A stretch of DNA of 64,000 nt from Enterococcus florum (GTDB lineage: Bacteria; Bacillota; Bacilli; Lactobacillales; Enterococcaceae), in the NCBI RefSeq assembly GCF_004309355.1, contig NZ_BJCC01000034.1, positions 1-64,000 on the forward strand. The letters run 5' to 3'. The notes under the pieces are model-generated. The model ran no database searches. It was not told the origin of the DNA and saw only the letters and a program-made list of their open reading frames with translations. Of the stretch, positions 61,916-64,000 are shown in pieces. Each line of letters starts with the position of its first letter. Position 1 is the first letter of the stretch. The translations under genes and the position numbers were made by a program.

Positions 61916-62998
61916 ATGAGCCAACCATTGATCGTACGGGGTGCTCCCCAAGAATATGAAATAAACCAACACGCTTGGCAGCTGCTGCCAGCGCACTTAA
62001 ACAAACGCAAGCTTGCGAAGCTGCTGATTTTACATGGCGATGCTTCTTGGCGAGCTGTCCAGCAGTACTTCCCTGATGTATCAGATTTTGCTGCTACGTT
62101 CTGCTATTATGGCGGGCAATGTACTGATGTCGCGGCGGATCATTTTGCCGGTATTGCCCAAGAGAAACAAGCAGAAGCCATTATTGCTGTGGGTGGAGGG
62201 AAGGTTGCGGATTTAGCTAAATTGACGGCCTTCCGTCTTCACCTGCCGATCATTATTCTGCCGACATTAGCCGCGACCTGTGCTGCCTACACCCCTTTGA
62301 GCGTGGTATACAATGAAGAGGGCGTAATGCTGCGTTACGATATTTTCCACAAGGCAACGGATTTAGTCTTGATCGACCCGGAAATTATTCTGCATTCCCC
62401 TTATGAACTGATGGTCGCCGGGATCGGGGACACTTTAGCGAAATGGTATGAGGCCGATGCGGTGATCTCACAGCTGACAGTCAAAGCAATCGAGATCCAA
62501 GTCGCTGAATTTGCTGCTAAAAAATGCCGTGACCTGCTGTTGGCCGAAAGCCGGTCCGCCTTGCAGGCAATGAAAAATAAAACCTTGAATCAGGCCTTTA
62601 TTGATGTCGTAGAAACGAATATTCTGTTGGCTGGGATGGTCGGCGGGTTTGGAGACGAATACGGTCGGACTTCTGGAGCCCATTCGATCCATGATGCGTT
62701 GACCGAGCTTCCGCAAAGCCACCATTTGCTCCATGGCAATAAGGTCGCCTATGGCATATTGGTCCAATTAATGATCGAGGGAAAAACTGAAGAGATCCAC
62801 CGTTTGCTGCCTTTTTACCGGGAACTGCAGCTGCCAGCTAGCTTAGAAGAGATGGGATTGAACCTAACAGAAGCAGAGTTTCAAACGGTCGGTGCTCGTG
62901 CTGCCGAACCAAATGAAAATATCCATTTTATGAAACAAACGATCACTTCCGAAGTGGTAGTAGCTGCAATGAAGCAATTGGAAAGGCTGAAGGCGTAA
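61916..62998 (+). CDS. Iron-containing alcohol dehydrogenase family (GldA/HcxA-like)
   Basis: A 360-residue metal-dependent dehydrogenase. GGGKVADLAK near residue 93 binds NAD(P); metal ligands are expected in GIGDTLAKW, SGAHSIHDAL and HHLLHGNKVAYG. It resembles E. coli HcxA (YbdH), which reduces 2-oxo acids and lies beside the aminotransferase gene ybdL there; here an aminotransferase operon is divergent. ATG 61916 has AGAGG five nt upstream; ATG 61898 lacks a site. Likely role: 2-oxo acid to 2-hydroxy acid, but glycerol dehydrogenase activity cannot be excluded. Confidence 0.87.
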   Translation: MSQPLIVRGAPQEYEINQHAWQLLPAHLNKRKLAKLLILHGDASWRAVQQYFPDVSDFAATFCYYGGQCTDVAADHFAGIAQEKQAEAIIAVGGGKVADLAKLTAFRLHLPIIILPTLAATCAAYTPLSVVYNEEGVMLRYDIFHKATDLVLIDPEIILHSPYELMVAGIGDTLAKWYEADAVISQLTVKAIEIQVAEFAAKKCRDLLLAESRSALQAMKNKTLNQAFIDVVETNILLAGMVGGFGDEYGRTSGAHSIHDALTELPQSHHLLHGNKVAYGILVQLMIEGKTEEIHRLLPFYRELQLPASLEEMGLNLTEAEFQTVGARAAEPNENIHFMKQTITSEVVVAAMKQLERLKA

Positions 62999-63064
62999 CA
63001 TGTCGCGCCTAAAACTTCGGGAAGCTCTTGGAATGATCCGGTCCGCCGCCGAATAATTCAGTAA

Positions 63065-63105
63065 AAAATAAGCGGTCACGATCGAAAGATCGTTTCCGCT
63101 TATCC
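63065..63105. terminator. Terminator of the pepX unit, probably bidirectional
   Basis: ATAAGCGG/CCGCTTAT outer and ACGATC/GATCGT inner pairs form a long hairpin, with TTTTTT on the minus strand. Confidence 0.85.
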
Positions 63106-63161
63106 CTTGTTGACGTTATGCGTTTGGTTAAAGCCGTACAGTCACTTCATGTACTAACGCG

Positions 63162-63290
63162 CTAAAAAAGCTTTCCTGTCTTTACGGCGTAGATCGTTAA
63201 TGAGATAAGGATCAACAAAGCGGTCGTTTCCAGTAAAAGATCCGAAACCTTTACGGAATGCTTCGCGGCATCCTTTTCCTTCTTTATCAC
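63162..63290 (-). CDS. 42-residue single-pass membrane protein coupled to pepX
   Basis: GTG start overlapping the pepX stop codon as GTGA, with GGAGG seven nt upstream inside the end of pepX. The peptide has a basic/acidic N-terminus (MIKKEKDAAKHSVKVSD), then a hydrophobic stretch LLLETTALLILISLTIYAV and a short KTGKLF tail, so it should span the membrane once. No family recognised. Coupling and spacing strongly favour translation. Confidence 0.6.
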   Translation of the reverse strand: MIKKEKDAAKHSVKVSDLLLETTALLILISLTIYAVKTGKLF

Positions 63291-64000
63291 CTGCAAGCCT
63301 CCTGAGTGAGGGGCACCGTTAGCTGCGATGCCGCTAAGTCGATCGTATACTGAATGTCTTGATTGCCGCGAACCGTTTTTTCAAAATCTGTTCCGAACAC
63401 CGCTACTCCGATCTGACGTCCTGCCGGCAAATGGTAGATCGTTGGATGCAATTCCAATTCGATCTCCACGAATTCTCCAGCCTTCAAGTCATCATTTTTC
63501 CACGGATAGTGGCGATTCTGCAGATTCATATGTCCTCGGGTGATCAGCTTGTGGTCGCTTTCTCCAGCTAATTTCAGTTCCACTAAATTGTCTTCACGCC
63601 AATTGTACCCCAGTTGCAGGCCTTTTAAAACCAATACATCCGGCACTGGCTTCAAACGTTTGGCTGGACCAAAGTCGATCAACTCCACACTCAGCATCCC
63701 CACATCCTGACTCGATGCCACTCTGATTTTTACCGTTGGGCGGCCATTGATAAAGAGCTCGTCAGAAAGCACAGCCGTCTTGGCCAAATAGCGATGGCCG
63801 TCCATTGGACCTGCCTCTTTTACTTCTTTTTCCCAACGCTCGATGTTCTTGGTATAGCTAGTAAATTGTTCATTTGGCAGCTGATCGGAAAAGGTGACTG
63901 TGCCCTCCTGCGCCATTTCAGCCAAACGATCCTCTCCAAAGAAATACGTCTTCTTCTCTTCTCCTTGCCAATCCGTCAATGTCTCCCAAGTTTCTGCCTC
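63287..64000 (-). CDS. pepX: Xaa-Pro dipeptidyl-peptidase, C-terminal part (cut by window edge)
   Basis: About 237 C-terminal residues of PepX, the serine peptidase that releases Xaa-Pro dipeptides from peptides. The visible part is the C-terminal beta-sandwich domain with LPAGRQIGVAVFGTDFEKTVRGNQDIQYTIDL near the end. The catalytic Ser, Asp and His lie beyond position 64000. The frame is open at the edge, so the gene is partial here only because of the window. It ends in a coupled small ORF and a terminator. Confidence 0.92.
   Translation of the reverse strand, partial: EAETWETLTDWQGEEKKTYFFGEDRLAEMAQEGTVTFSDQLPNEQFTSYTKNIERWEKEVKEAGPMDGHRYLAKTAVLSDELFINGRPTVKIRVASSQDVGMLSVELIDFGPAKRLKPVPDVLVLKGLQLGYNWREDNLVELKLAGESDHKLITRGHMNLQNRHYPWKNDDLKAGEFVEIELELHPTIYHLPAGRQIGVAVFGTDFEKTVRGNQDIQYTIDLAASQLTVPLTQEACR

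Noticed and set aside
1-64000. tRNA, rRNA, CRISPR array, insertion sequence or prophage
   Set aside because: Looked for cloverleaf-type repeats, regular spaced repeats, transposase or integrase motifs and phage genes; none found.

Overview
The window looks like chromosome from a low-GC Gram-positive coccus of the Lactobacillales, most probably Enterococcus or a close relative; the species cannot be fixed from sequence alone. Support: paired Mga-type regulators, an NlpC/P60-glucosaminidase secreted wall hydrolase, a fused substrate-binding/permease glutamine-type ABC transporter, PepX, a Bce-type peptide-sensing module, strong GGAGG ribosome binding sites, frequent TTG/GTG starts and CcpA cre sites. 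I see no rRNA, tRNA, insertion sequence, prophage or CRISPR array. Most genes sit in compact operons closed by clear hairpin terminators.

Layout. 1-7.3 kb: formate/nitrite channel, OsmC protein, wall hydrolase, CDF metal exporter and a two-gene permease system with a His-rich loop. 7.6-11.3 kb: HU and two tandem Mga-like regulators. 11.3-18.5 kb: alanine dehydrogenase with promoter and cre-like site, M3 oligopeptidase, YlmA-like ATPase, AIM24 protein and a lipid flippase. 18.5-22.2 kb: a TetR-controlled ABC exporter operon with two operators. 22.6-29.1 kb: flavin reductase, WYL regulator, trans-sulfuration enzyme and serC-serA-DUF1015. 29.3-33 kb: aroF-aroB and aroK, each unit behind its own near-identical attenuator leader; aroB is frameshifted at an A-AAA-AAG site. 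33-36.2 kb: aldo/keto reductase, a small hypothetical and a YjeM-type permease. 36.9-47.6 kb: four ABC systems, one with a TetR regulator and one with a Bce-type two-component system. 47.7-50.8 kb: an orphan SF2 helicase and an anchored protein. 51.1-57.1 kb: a CcpA- and TetR-controlled operon encoding acylating aldehyde dehydrogenase, Ptb, Buk, alcohol dehydrogenase and a membrane protein. 57.4-64 kb: AraC-type regulator, aminotransferase with GlnQ/GlnP-type transporter, divergent HcxA-like dehydrogenase, and pepX (cut by the window edge) coupled to a 42-residue membrane protein.

The most notable system is the pair of aromatic leaders. Each has a consensus promoter, an 18-codon ORF ending in a Phe/Tyr-rich stretch, and seven complementary segments. 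These can fold as 1:3 plus terminators 4:5 and 6:7, or as 3:4 plus 5:6, which dissolves both terminators. Ribosome stalling at Phe/Tyr codons would give the second fold. The second point of interest is aroB, where -1 slippage at A-AAA-AAG, followed by a stem-loop, would restore the full protein; a homopolymer indel is the simpler alternative. The third is the alcohol-to-acid operon, which would yield ATP without microcompartment shell genes.
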